Of a stretch of DNA of 64,000 bases, positions 27,468-36,302 are shown piece after piece; position 1 is the stretch's first letter; the number at the start of each line of letters is the position of its first letter. The stretch is from Neoasaia chiangmaiensis (lineage in GTDB: Bacteria > Pseudomonadota > Alphaproteobacteria > Acetobacterales > Acetobacteraceae). The position numbers were made by a program, and so were the translations under genes. The stretch is from NCBI RefSeq assembly GCF_002005465.1, contig NZ_CP014691.1:868001-932000 (forward strand), written 5' to 3'. Under the pieces are notes generated by a model that was given only the letters and a program-made list of their open reading frames with translations, ran no database searches and had not been told where the DNA came from.

Positions 27468-28459
27468 GGATCAACCCGCCGGAATTCTGGACACAGGACA
27501 GGACGAGCCTGCGCGCCCGCCTGCTGACGCCCCTGTCGTCCATCACGCAAGGTATCGGCCTGTGGCGTGCCCGGCGGGCCGCACCCGTTCTGGCCGGCGT
27601 GCCGGTATTGTGTTGCGGCAATCTGACGATGGGCGGTGCAGGCAAGACAACGCTGGCGCTTGATCTCGGCCGCCGCCTCAAGGCACAGGGACACCGACCG
27701 CATTTCCTGACGCGCGGCTATGGCGGCACGACCCGCGGCCCCCTGCGGGTGGACGGCATCCTGCATGACGCCGAGACGGTCGGGGACGAACCGTTGCTGC
27801 TGGCCCAGGTCGCGCCCACATGGGTCGGACGCGATCGCGCCGCCACCGCGCAGGAGGCCGTCGCCGCCGGTGCCGACTGCCTGATTCTCGACGACGGATT
27901 GCAAAACCACACACTCCATCAGGACATGCGCATCGTCACCGTGGATGGCGCGACCGGCTTCGGCAACGGAAAGCTCTTTCCAGCCGGCCCGCTGCGCGAA
28001 CCCGTTGCCGCCGGGCTCTCCCGGGCGGACGCCATCGTCATGATCGGACGCGATGACACGCGGCTTCGGGACAATCTGCCCGCCCAGATTCCCTATGCCG
28101 TGGCGCGGCTGGTCCCGGGACCGGAGATTCGCCGACTACAGGGCCGCCGGGTCATCGCGTTCGCCGGTATCGCCCGCCCCACCAAGTTTTTCGACACCTT
28201 GACGGAGGCCGGCATCCAGCCCCTCCGCTGCCTGTCCTTCCCGGATCACCATCGCTACGGCGAGCGGGACCTGAAGCGTCTGGCAAGATTACGCCTGCAG
28301 GAAGGCGTCACCCTGGTCACGACCGCCAAGGATGCCGTGAAATTGCCCGCATGGCTGCGCCAGCAGGTCACCGTCATCAATATCGAACTTCTCTGGAGCG
28401 ATCCGGGCGCGCCGGAGGAATTGCTGAACCGTCTCTGGATCGAGAACGCCGCCGCATGA
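27464..28459 (+). CDS. lpxK: Tetraacyldisaccharide 4'-kinase
   Basis: Phosphorylates the tetraacyldisaccharide lipid A precursor at the 4' position on the inner membrane face. The protein has 331 residues. The Walker A-like motif is GGAGKTT at residues 57-63. Catalytic and metal residues are in the LDDGLQNH segment, and the later FAGIARPTKFF and PDHHRY are typical. The ATG at 27464 overlaps the fusion gene stop by 4 bp. The next gene overlaps by 4 bp as well. Confidence 0.95.
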   Translation: MRINPPEFWTQDRTSLRARLLTPLSSITQGIGLWRARRAAPVLAGVPVLCCGNLTMGGAGKTTLALDLGRRLKAQGHRPHFLTRGYGGTTRGPLRVDGILHDAETVGDEPLLLAQVAPTWVGRDRAATAQEAVAAGADCLILDDGLQNHTLHQDMRIVTVDGATGFGNGKLFPAGPLREPVAAGLSRADAIVMIGRDDTRLRDNLPAQIPYAVARLVPGPEIRRLQGRRVIAFAGIARPTKFFDTLTEAGIQPLRCLSFPDHHRYGERDLKRLARLRLQEGVTLVTTAKDAVKLPAWLRQQVTVINIELLWSDPGAPEELLNRLWIENAAA

Positions 28460-29379
28460 CGCGTGTTCGCCGCTTTCTCCATCGCGCGGAATTTCTGCTG
28501 GCGCATACTCTGATCTTCGGCATCCGCCGTGTCTCGCCGGATCGCGCATCCACCATCGGCGGCACTGTCACACGCGCCATCGGCCCCTTGCTGCCGGTCT
28601 CCCGCGTCGCGGACGCCAATCTCCGCCTTGCCCTGCCACAACTGAACCGCGTGCAACGGCGAGGCGTCATCGCCGCGGCGTGGGAAAATCTGGGGCGCAC
28701 CGTCGCCGAATTTCCGCATCTCGGCGCGCTTCGGGAGAATACGCCGAAAGGTCCGGGATGGTCGGTGCGCAACAGCCACATCCTGAAAGAGGCCGCCGAA
28801 CGTGGCGGCCCGGTGATCTTCGTTTCCGGCCATATCGGCAATTGGGAAATCATGCCGCTGGCGGTGGCGCGATACGGACTGCCCTTCGCATCCTTCTACC
28901 GCGCCGCCGGCAATCCCCTGATCGATGGGCTGATCCGCTCGCTGCGTCAGGACGCCATGAAAATGGCGCTGCCCAATTTCCCCAAAGGTGCGCAAGGCGC
29001 ACGCCAGGCTTTGCGACATCTCGCCAAGGGCGGCCATCTGGGCATTCTGGCCGATCAGAAAATGAATGACGGCATCGAAGCGGAATTCTTCGGCCTGCGC
29101 GCCATGACCGCCTCGGCCGCGGCGACTTTCGCACTGCGTTACCAATGCCCCGTCATCACCGGCTATGTGCGGCGCCTCGGGCCCGCGCGCCTGGAACTGG
29201 TCGTGGAGCCCATGCTGACGATCGAGGCGACCGCCGACCGGCAGTCGGACATCGCGCGTGTGACACAGGCCCTCAACGACCGGATCGAAAGTGCCATACG
29301 CTGCGATCCCGGCGCGTGGCTATGGCTTCATCGGCGCTGGCCGAAGGACCTCATGCCGAAACCCGGCCAGCGCACATGA
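28456..29379 (+). CDS. Lipid A lauroyl-type acyltransferase (LpxL/HtrB family)
   Basis: Inner-membrane acyltransferase (307 residues) adding a secondary acyl chain to Kdo-lipid A. A hydrophobic N-terminal segment (residues about 10-50) serves as anchor. The catalytic H-x4-(D/E) motif is in SGHIGNWE, followed by ASFYRAAGNP, LADQKMNDG and the C-terminal WLWLHRRWP. The start overlaps lpxK by 4 bp. With the upstream fusion protein it gives Kdo transfer, 4'-kinase and late acylation in one operon. Whether it is LpxL or LpxM is not decidable here. Confidence 0.92.
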   Translation: MTRVRRFLHRAEFLLAHTLIFGIRRVSPDRASTIGGTVTRAIGPLLPVSRVADANLRLALPQLNRVQRRGVIAAAWENLGRTVAEFPHLGALRENTPKGPGWSVRNSHILKEAAERGGPVIFVSGHIGNWEIMPLAVARYGLPFASFYRAAGNPLIDGLIRSLRQDAMKMALPNFPKGAQGARQALRHLAKGGHLGILADQKMNDGIEAEFFGLRAMTASAAATFALRYQCPVITGYVRRLGPARLELVVEPMLTIEATADRQSDIARVTQALNDRIESAIRCDPGAWLWLHRRWPKDLMPKPGQRT

Positions 29380-29583
29380 CGCAGCGGTGCATGCATATGC
29401 AGGGCTGAAGCTGCACCATTGCATTTTCGACATAGGAGCGATGTCGTAACTTAGCATTGCTTTTTTGCCACATGCCCGACGTTTTGTGACTCTATAGACA
29501 ATGATTGCGCAATTTAAGATTGTCGTGCGCCGGTCCGCTTGGTTAGCGTGAGCTTAACAGCCGCTCCATAAGGACCCGACCCC

Positions 29584-29955
29584 GTGAACCAGTCGCTTCC
29601 TGCCTCAAAAGAATTCAGCCCTCACATCGGGTGTAATGTCGTTCCGCTTCGGCTGGGGCTGCTGCCTCGTCATCGGGAACATCTGTCGCAGTGGCTCGAA
29701 GCCGGACAGCGGATGGGCATCTGCGATGCGGACATCACGCTGGACCAGTTGCCGGGACAGTTCGAAGCGGTGGCACATGTATTGATCTGGGTGCGGGAAA
29801 ATCCAGACCCGGCATACATGATCCGCCCAAAAGGCATGCGTTGGGTGCTGATCGACCAGTTGCGCGAGCACACGCTCGGCATCTATGCGACGTTCGAACA
29901 GGCCCTGCATACCATCCGCCCTGTGCTGCCGCTCAAGAAGACCGCTGCCGCCTGA
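29584..29955 (+). CDS. Conserved-looking hypothetical protein, probably lineage specific
   Basis: A 123-residue soluble protein without a recognised domain. It has no signal peptide or membrane segment. Tryptophan-rich short motifs (LIWVRENPDP, GMRWVLIDQLRE) suggest a compact alpha/beta fold. The start is GTG at 29584 after TAAGGA. The reading frame has strong coding character and ends just before a perfect terminator, so it is very probably real. It follows the lipid A operon after 204 bp that hold only small hairpins (for example GGTGCA...TGCACC at 29385-29416). Function unknown; only the neighbourhood links it to the envelope. Confidence 0.65.
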   Translation: MNQSLPASKEFSPHIGCNVVPLRLGLLPRHREHLSQWLEAGQRMGICDADITLDQLPGQFEAVAHVLIWVRENPDPAYMIRPKGMRWVLIDQLREHTLGIYATFEQALHTIRPVLPLKKTAAA

Positions 29956-29969
29956 TGACGGTCTTCTAG

Positions 29970-30003
29970 ACGGGCGACGTTGTGAACGTCGCCCGTTTCT
30001 TTA
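29970..30003. terminator. Intrinsic terminator, convergent genes
   Basis: ACGGGCGACGTT-GTG-AACGTCGCCCGT is a perfect 12 bp stem with a 3-base loop, followed on the plus strand by TTCTTTA. It ends the gene at 29584 and may also work for the convergent LppC-like gene. Confidence 0.8.
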
Positions 30004-30007
30004 TTGG

Positions 30008-31369
30008 TCAGCTCGGTGTCTGGGTCAGCGTCTTCGGCGCAGGCTGAACGATCGTCGCTCCCCCATTCTGGCCGATCTCGAAGATCGCCAGCGCACGCGT
30101 GACCTTGCCGCCGCTTCTCAGCGCGAAAACCCCATCCACGCCGGCAAAGCCGTCCGGGCGCATCAACGACGTTTCCGTCAGGCCGTCCGGCTGCCGTGCA
30201 AGCGCGCCGGCCATCGCCGCCGTATCGTAAGCGATATCCGCCAGTGGCGTGGGCGCTGTACCGTAGTGTTGGCGGTACTGCTGGACGAACCCATGGCGTG
30301 TCGCTGAATCCGGCGCCGCGAACCAGGCGCCGTGCAGGGCGCCAAGCTTGCTGGCGAAGGCTTCCCAAAGCGCCGGTCCCAGAATCCGGACCTGAGACGG
30401 GTCGATCCTGTTGGCTTTCAGCCCGTTGATGACGTTCGCCAACTGCAAGCCCGTGTCACCAAGCAGCAACGCATCAAACGGTGGTGCCGGGAAAGGCCCC
30501 GGCGTCGCATTAGCCGGTGGCGTTGCCGGGGGAGCGCCCGGATTTGCTGGCGGGTTCGTGTCCGGCGAGACCGGATTGACCGCATCCGGCGCAGCGGGCG
30601 TCGGCGTCGTTGCCGCGGCGGAGACCTGCTTCTGCCGATCATCAAACGCGGACAGCGTCTTCAGGCCATCGGCAATGCTCTGCAGATCGCTGCCATGGAA
30701 AGCAATATTCGGTGCGCTCAGGCCATTTGCCGCGCATGCCTCGTTCAGGCGTTGCGCCATGACGTGTCCCAACGGGCTATCCGGCAAAAACGCCGCGAAG
30801 TGCTGGCGCCCCTGCGCATGCGCGGCACTCACCAGTCGAACCACCTGCTGATCCACCGTCAGCCCCATGACCCAGACGCCGGAGCGGCCACGTTCAGCAT
30901 CGCTCGTGAACGCCAGTTCCGGAATTCCCGCCGCCGTGCTCAGCCCCGCCACCTCGCCGGTTTGCCCGGCTGTCAGCGGCCCCAGCAGAATCCTGTCGCC
31001 ATTGCCGATTGCCGCACGCGCCGCAGCCGCGACACCTTCCGCGCCGTCACTGTCACGCACATCCAGCACCGCGCCATGACCGGTCGGAACAGCCAGTTGC
31101 GCCGCATTGGCCATCTGCTGGCCGAGACGCATGTTTCGGCCCGTCAGCGGCAGAAGCATACCGATCCGCACAGGCTCACCGGCCGCGGTCGGAGACGTTG
31201 AGGCGGGGACGCCACCGCCCCCTGTCGCGGACGGCGTGCCCGTCTGTGAGCAGGCGGAAAGGCACAACGCCGCGCCGAACGCGACCGCAATGCCCTTGCG
31301 CGAACCCGCAGTCCTGCGCAAGGAGATGACATCGCCGTGTCCAGGGGGTCCGAATGTCCGGCCAATCAT
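30008..31369 (-). CDS. LppC/LpoA-like penicillin-binding protein activator lipoprotein
   Basis: Periplasmic-binding-fold lipoprotein of the LppC family, which in other bacteria activates penicillin-binding protein 1A. A lipobox (ALCLSAC) near residue 38 follows a signal sequence. The fold begins with RIGMLLPLTGRNMRLGQQM, then ILLGPLTAGQTGEVA and ADIAYDTAAMAGALAR. A Pro/Ala-rich stretch of about 50 residues (after SAAATTPTP) interrupts the domain at roughly 30470-30630. The chosen ATG at 31369 lies inside the first codons of the divergent rsmI. A TTG at 31321 is a later alternative. Confidence 0.82.
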   Translation of the reverse strand: MIGRTFGPPGHGDVISLRRTAGSRKGIAVAFGAALCLSACSQTGTPSATGGGGVPASTSPTAAGEPVRIGMLLPLTGRNMRLGQQMANAAQLAVPTGHGAVLDVRDSDGAEGVAAAARAAIGNGDRILLGPLTAGQTGEVAGLSTAAGIPELAFTSDAERGRSGVWVMGLTVDQQVVRLVSAAHAQGRQHFAAFLPDSPLGHVMAQRLNEACAANGLSAPNIAFHGSDLQSIADGLKTLSAFDDRQKQVSAAATTPTPAAPDAVNPVSPDTNPPANPGAPPATPPANATPGPFPAPPFDALLLGDTGLQLANVINGLKANRIDPSQVRILGPALWEAFASKLGALHGAWFAAPDSATRHGFVQQYRQHYGTAPTPLADIAYDTAAMAGALARQPDGLTETSLMRPDGFAGVDGVFALRSGGKVTRALAIFEIGQNGGATIVQPAPKTLTQTPS

Positions 31370-32295
31370 CGTCTGCTCATACTCCAAATTCCTTACCCCC
31401 CGAGCGGGATGCCCATCCCGCATACGATAAATCCACACGTCCGGCGACTGCCTCCGGCAGCCTCGTCTTCGTCGCAACACCGATCGGCAATCTCGGCGAC
31501 ATTTCCGAACGTGCCCTGGCAACCCTCCGTAACGCCGATATCCTGCTCTGCGAGGATACGCGCGTCACCGGCAAGCTGCTCCAGGCCTACGGAATCACCA
31601 CGTCGACGCAAACGCTGCACGATCATAACGAACAGGAACGGATTCCGTTTCTGCTTGGCCGCCTTCATGATGGAGCGCGCATCGCCGCCGTCTCCGACGC
31701 CGGCACGCCCATGCTGTCCGATCCAGGATATCGGCTGGCACGCGCCGCCATCGCCGAGAATATTCCCGTCTCCGGCGTCCCCGGCCCCAACGCCGCGGCA
31801 CTTGCCTTGACCCTCTCCGGCCTTCCGCCGCAGCCTTATATGTTTCTCGGCTTCCCACCGCCACGCTCCCAGGCACGCCGCGAGAATTTTGCGACCCTGC
31901 GCGCGGCGGAACAGGCCGGTCTGCACGCGACGCTGATCTGGTATGAAGCACCGCACCGCCTGCAAGACACGCTGGAAGACCTCGAAGCCGTCTTCGGCAC
32001 GGCTCGGGATGCCGCTGTCGGCCGCGAACTGACAAAGCGCTTCGAAGAGATGGTCCGGGGCAATATCCCGGCGCTACGTTCTCATTTCTCCACCACGGCC
32101 CCGCGCGGTGAAATCACGCTGCTGCTGGGCCCGCCAGCCGAGGACGATAACGGCGCGGCCGATCTCGACGATCACCTTCGCCAGGCGCTTGCCACGCATT
32201 CCGTCAAGGACGCGGCAACACTGGTGGCAGGCTTCATCAACCTGCCACGACGCACGGTCTATGCCCGCGCCCTCGAACTGGCGAAGAAAGCCTAG
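31354..32295 (+). CDS. rsmI: 16S rRNA (cytidine1402-2'-O)-methyltransferase
   Basis: SAM-dependent methyltransferase acting on C1402 of 16S rRNA. Conserved blocks are GSLVFVATPIGNLGD, LLCEDTRVTGKLL, AAVSDAGTPMLSDPGYRL, VPGPNAAALAL and a LTKRFEE segment. The ATG at 31354 has AGGGGG 6 nt upstream, and no alternative start exists before the conserved core. Its first 16 bp therefore overlap the divergent LppC-like gene. The 3' end overlaps lolA by 4 bp (convergent). rsmI next to LppC is a widespread gene pair. Confidence 0.94.
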   Translation: MSGQSSSAHTPNSLPPERDAHPAYDKSTRPATASGSLVFVATPIGNLGDISERALATLRNADILLCEDTRVTGKLLQAYGITTSTQTLHDHNEQERIPFLLGRLHDGARIAAVSDAGTPMLSDPGYRLARAAIAENIPVSGVPGPNAAALALTLSGLPPQPYMFLGFPPPRSQARRENFATLRAAEQAGLHATLIWYEAPHRLQDTLEDLEAVFGTARDAAVGRELTKRFEEMVRGNIPALRSHFSTTAPRGEITLLLGPPAEDDNGAADLDDHLRQALATHSVKDAATLVAGFINLPRRTVYARALELAKKA

Positions 32296-32918
32296 CCATC
32301 ATCCTTGGGCAGGACGAACAGACTGTCCGGCAAGCTCGGCGGCGTCCGCGTATCAAACAGGTCGATCTGCGTGTCCCGCCCCTGGGCGTCCCGCACGACC
32401 CATGAGCGCAACGCTAGGGGCTGATCGTTCAGGATCAGCGTCAGACTGCCCTCGGAAGGTGTCGCCGTTCGCACCACGGTCACCTGCAAACTATGACCGA
32501 CATGCTGGAATCCGGTCACGGTCACATCGCCGGAAAGCTGCAAATCGGGCCGCAGCAACAGACCGAGCGGCGTGCGCTCCACCGGGATCGTCGTCACCTG
32601 TCCAATATCGCGATCCTGATAGACGATCTGCCCATTATTGGCGACCAGCAGCAGACCGCTCGGCTTGTCGTAGTCGAAGCGCATCCGCCCCGGCCGATCG
32701 AGATAGGCAGTGCCCGTGCTGCGTTTGCCATCCGGCGCAATCTGCTGGAAGCGGGCCTGAAGGGCATGAATCCCGGCAAGCGTATCCTGCACGCGCGCGA
32801 TCCACCCCTGATCCGCCGGGAGAAGATGCGCGGAGGATGCTGTCTGTGCCTGCGCTGCCAAAGGCATGATCGCGATACCGGCACACCAGCAAACCCTGAC
32901 AATTTTTCTTATCGACAC
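32292..32918 (-). CDS. lolA: Outer membrane lipoprotein carrier protein LolA
   Basis: Periplasmic chaperone carrying lipoproteins to the outer membrane. The signal peptide ends at AAQAQ near residue 25. The mature protein shows the LolA beta-sheet pattern: LQARFQQIAPDG, LDRPGRMRFDYDKP, then a VYQDRD strand and the PLALRSW C-terminal region. The start is GTG at 32918 or TTG at 32927; both have weak ribosome sites. It follows mbfA by 12 bp and probably belongs to the gshA-mbfA-lolA unit. It supports export of the lipoproteins encoded in the window (LppC-like, BamE). Confidence 0.87.
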   Translation of the reverse strand: MSIRKIVRVCWCAGIAIMPLAAQAQTASSAHLLPADQGWIARVQDTLAGIHALQARFQQIAPDGKRSTGTAYLDRPGRMRFDYDKPSGLLLVANNGQIVYQDRDIGQVTTIPVERTPLGLLLRPDLQLSGDVTVTGFQHVGHSLQVTVVRTATPSEGSLTLILNDQPLALRSWVVRDAQGRDTQIDLFDTRTPPSLPDSLFVLPKDDG

Positions 32919-32930
32919 GTCTCTCAAAAC

Positions 32931-33887
32931 CTATCCCTGACCGATCAAAACACCTGCGCCGAATACCAGCGCACCACCCAGAACGATCTGCGCCACCGCG
33001 CTGCCGAAGGGCGTGTCCTGATAACGCCACCGGATCCAGGAGATCGCCATCAATTCGACAACGACCACGATTACAGCCAGCGCGAAAGCCGCATGAAAAT
33101 CCGGCACAAGGAACGGCAGCGTGTGACCAATTCCGCCACCCATCGTCATCAGGCCGCAGATCAGGCCGCGCAATAACGGCGTCCCGCGCCCCGAAAGGCG
33201 GCCATCATCGGCCAGCGCCTCGGCAAACCCCATGGATATCCCCGCGCCGACCGAAGCCGCCAACCCCACGAGAAAGGCGTTCCACGTATTATGCGTGGCG
33301 AACGCGGCGGCGAAGACGGGTGCCAGCGTGGAAACGGACCCGTCCATCAGGCCGACCAGACCCGGCTGGACAATCTGGAGGACGAATCGCCGCCGCGCGC
33401 CCTCGTCTTCCTGCGCCCGCTTATCGTCGCTCAGAAGATCGCGGCGGATATTCTGCGCCTGATGGACATGGCGGTCCTCGATGGCCGCCAGATCGCCGAG
33501 CAGCTTGCGCGTCTCGGCATCCGTCGATCGATTGGCCGCTTCGCGATAGAACCGCGCCGCATCGCGCTCCATCTCTTCCGCCTGACCGCGAATCGCCTCT
33601 ATGCCCATGGATTTCATACGCCATGCCGGCAGGCGGCTTGGAAAACCCTTGACGTCCTGACGGCGCACCAACGGAATATGGCTGCCAAAGCGGCGCGCAT
33701 AGAGGTCGAGAAGATAACGCCGATGCTCGTCCTCCTCCCGCGCCATCTCGATGAAGATCGCCGCGCTATCGGCGTAGTTCTCGACGATCATCTGCGCGAA
33801 ATCGGCATAAAGACGACCGTCTTCTTCCTCATTGGCGATCGCCAGCGCCAGAATCTCGCGCTCGGTCAGGTCATCCAGATACGGCAT
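32931..33887 (-). CDS. mbfA: Membrane-bound ferritin MbfA (iron exporter)
   Basis: Two-domain protein of 318 residues. The N-terminal half (to about 160) is ferritin-like (erythrin type) with Glu/His iron-ligand helices ([26 protein letters not shown]). The C-terminal half is a VIT1/CCC1-like membrane domain with about five helices. MbfA exports ferrous iron in Agrobacterium and Bradyrhizobium and protects against iron and peroxide stress. It begins 2 bp after gshA, so the two are cotranscribed. No convincing Irr or Fur box was found upstream of the operon. Confidence 0.9.
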   Translation of the reverse strand: MPYLDDLTEREILALAIANEEEDGRLYADFAQMIVENYADSAAIFIEMAREEDEHRRYLLDLYARRFGSHIPLVRRQDVKGFPSRLPAWRMKSMGIEAIRGQAEEMERDAARFYREAANRSTDAETRKLLGDLAAIEDRHVHQAQNIRRDLLSDDKRAQEDEGARRRFVLQIVQPGLVGLMDGSVSTLAPVFAAAFATHNTWNAFLVGLAASVGAGISMGFAEALADDGRLSGRGTPLLRGLICGLMTMGGGIGHTLPFLVPDFHAAFALAVIVVVVELMAISWIRWRYQDTPFGSAVAQIVLGGALVFGAGVLIGQG

Positions 33888-33889
33888 GC

Positions 33890-35272
33890 TCAGACCGCGG
33901 CCGCCTCGAAGATCGGTCGCACGTCGCCGTTCCAGGGGCCATTGTAGAGCGACAGCCAGCGTTCGGCCTGCGTCGGCCCGCCATCGGCGATCTCACCGAT
34001 TGGCACGAGATATTTCTCTTCGCCCAGTCCACGCGCCTTCAGCCCCTGCCCGGCCAGCGCCACCACCCGCTTTGCGAGCGCGCGCAACGTTCCCGGGAAA
34101 GGCGCGTCCATCGCCAGGGCGGGGACATCCGCCCGAAGCGCCCGATAGACGGACCACGGCTGCTCGCGCACCAGTGCCTCCGCCGCCATCAATGTCGGCT
34201 CATCATACAGCAACCCGACCCAAAGCGCGGACTGCGCCACCATCATGGCCTGGGAGCCGGCATCCGCGCCGCGCATCTCAAGGAACTGCTTAAGCCGCAC
34301 ATCGGGGAACACCGTCGTCAGATGGTCCTCGAAATCACCGATCGTGGGCGTCAGACCCGTCAGTTCCGCTGCCGGTCGGCCGTCAAGCCAGTCCCGGAAC
34401 GATGCACCTGCGACGTCGCGAATCTCCCCGTCGCGCATGACGAAATACATCGGAACGTCCAGCGCCCAGTCCACGTATGCCTCGAAACCGAAATCCGGCC
34501 GGAAGACGCATTCGGGCATGCCACTGCGCGCATTGTCCGTATCTGTCCAGATCCGGGCGCGATTGGACAGGAAGCCGTTCGGTTTTCCCTCGTAGAAAGG
34601 CGAATTGGCAAACAGCGCCGTGGCAAGCGGCTGCAACGCCAGGGAGACGCGCATCTTGCGCACCATGTCGATCTCGGAACCGAAATCGAGATTGACCTGC
34701 ACCGTGCAGGTGCGCGTCATCATGTCCAGACCCAACGTGCCGACAAGCGGCATGTATCGCCGCATGATCGCATAGCGGCTCTTGGGCATGATCGGCATCT
34801 GGTCCCGCGACCACAGCGGCTGGAAACCGAGCGGCGCAAAACCCAGCCCCAGAGCGGCCGAAGGCGCGCGAATGGTCTCGAAATGCGCCGTCATTTCCTG
34901 CCATGTGCCGTGCAGGTCGGCCAGCGGACCGCCGGAAAGCTCGAACTGACCGGCTGGCTCCAGAGAAATCGACTGCCCTTTTTCGCGCCCCTGCCCCTTG
35001 AGGCCAATGAGCTTGCCGCGATCCTCAATGGCTTCCCACGACGCCTTATCGTTGCCCAGCGTCTGCAACAGCGCTTCGATGCCTTGCGGCGCATAAGGTG
35101 GCGCGGAGAATGGCGTGCGTCCGGCAGCCGTCTCCGGCCGCACGAAACCGAATTTCTCGTGCTCCGTTCCAATCCGCCAGGCTTCGGGCGGTTTGCACCC
35201 GCGTGCCAGCGCGTCGATCATCTGCGCCTTGCCGACGATAGGCGTGTCGTTGGATTCACCAGGATTGGACAT
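33890..35272 (-). CDS. gshA: Glutamate-cysteine ligase, plant/alphaproteobacterial type
   Basis: ATP-dependent first step of glutathione synthesis (460 residues). Blocks typical of this type include [63 protein letters not shown] and [10 protein letters not shown]. The ATG at 35272 gives the normal length; the frame continues upstream without similarity. The 207 bp upstream gap contains an A/T run on both strands (TTTTTTTATAAG on the minus strand) that probably belongs to the promoter. It heads gshA-mbfA-lolA. Confidence 0.94.
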   Translation of the reverse strand: MSNPGESNDTPIVGKAQMIDALARGCKPPEAWRIGTEHEKFGFVRPETAAGRTPFSAPPYAPQGIEALLQTLGNDKASWEAIEDRGKLIGLKGQGREKGQSISLEPAGQFELSGGPLADLHGTWQEMTAHFETIRAPSAALGLGFAPLGFQPLWSRDQMPIMPKSRYAIMRRYMPLVGTLGLDMMTRTCTVQVNLDFGSEIDMVRKMRVSLALQPLATALFANSPFYEGKPNGFLSNRARIWTDTDNARSGMPECVFRPDFGFEAYVDWALDVPMYFVMRDGEIRDVAGASFRDWLDGRPAAELTGLTPTIGDFEDHLTTVFPDVRLKQFLEMRGADAGSQAMMVAQSALWVGLLYDEPTLMAAEALVREQPWSVYRALRADVPALAMDAPFPGTLRALAKRVVALAGQGLKARGLGEEKYLVPIGEIADGGPTQAERWLSLYNGPWNGDVRPIFEAAAV

Positions 35273-35479
35273 GAGGCGCTGCGCGGTCCTTGCTCTAGCG
35301 GCCGCTACGGCCCGGAAGCCCAGCGTAATATTCCGCTTATAAAAAAATCGAAAGACACCTCTGACAGACGTCGTTCCGGAAAGGCTCGAAACTCTTCTAA
35401 AGCATATCGGGCAAGGGTGTCCCAATCCCTGCCGCAGGCATCGCCCCGAAAGCAGTATCGCCATTCATGGTTCGCACCA

Positions 35480-36226
35480 TCATTCGGTCTCCACCGAACT
35501 TTCGCGATGAAGCGTCAAATACGCAAGCCCCGCACATGCGGCGGTATCGGCGCGCAGGATCAACGTCCCGAGGGATAACGCCTCGATACGATCCTGCGTT
35601 AACAGCCACTGCGTTTCTTCTGGCGAAAACCCACCTTCCGGCCCGATCAGCAGGCCATCGCCCCCGCCCACCTGCCTCTGCCTGGCGGTCGGAGTCGCCA
35701 CGCGATGCCGCTCGACGGCCGCATACAACGTTCCCGCCGATGGCCATGCCGAGACGACTGCGGACAACGCGCGCAATTCATCGATGACCGGCACATCCAG
35801 CCGCTCGCATTGCTCGGCCGCCTCCACGGCAATGGCATGCCAGCGCGTCGTATTGACCCGATGCGTATTCGTCCGCGCCGTCGTCACCGGCATGAAGCGT
35901 GACACGCCCAGTTCGGTCCCCATCCGTATGACCAGATCCGTCGCATCGCGCTTGAGCGGCGCGAAGACCAATATCGGCCCCGTCGTCGCCATCGGCATGC
36001 GCGTCTGATGCGTCACGCGCAGCGTGCCACGATCCTTGCGTATGGCCGTCAGGACACCCGACCATTCGCCGTCACGTTCGTTGAATATCCGCACCGGAGC
36101 CTCGGGGCCCAGACGCAAGACCGTGCCGAGATAACGGGCATGTCCCGGCGCAAGGTCCAGCGTCGTACCTTCCGCAAGCGGCGCGATGGTGGCTGAATCG
36201 ATGAAAAGTCGCGGGCTGTCCTGCAT
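35480..36226 (-). CDS. rsmE: 16S rRNA (uracil1498-N3)-methyltransferase
   Basis: SPOUT-class methyltransferase for U1498 of 16S rRNA (248 residues). The trefoil-knot SAM site shows GGDGLLIGPEGGFSPEE and the following LSLGTLILRADTAA. The N-terminal RLFIDSA and a PUA-like part precede it. Start choice: ATG at 36226 or 36244, the latter adding MIERCP. It diverges from ubiA. Confidence 0.93.
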   Translation of the reverse strand: MQDSPRLFIDSATIAPLAEGTTLDLAPGHARYLGTVLRLGPEAPVRIFNERDGEWSGVLTAIRKDRGTLRVTHQTRMPMATTGPILVFAPLKRDATDLVIRMGTELGVSRFMPVTTARTNTHRVNTTRWHAIAVEAAEQCERLDVPVIDELRALSAVVSAWPSAGTLYAAVERHRVATPTARQRQVGGGDGLLIGPEGGFSPEETQWLLTQDRIEALSLGTLILRADTAACAGLAYLTLHRESSVETE

Positions 36227-36302
36227 AGGGCAGCGTTCTATCATATAAAACCCGATGCGCATGCCCGATTGACGCGCGTCGCACCAGACGACATCACGGC
36301 GC

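Noticed and set aside
29385-29416. GGTGCA...TGCACC hairpin as a riboswitch or terminator
   Set aside because: Loop too large and no U-run or conserved riboswitch core.
35383-35400. Half of an Irr-box-like motif (TTCTAAA) upstream of gshA-mbfA
   Set aside because: The opposite half is poor and the spacing is one base off, so it is not supported; Irr control of mbfA remains possible.
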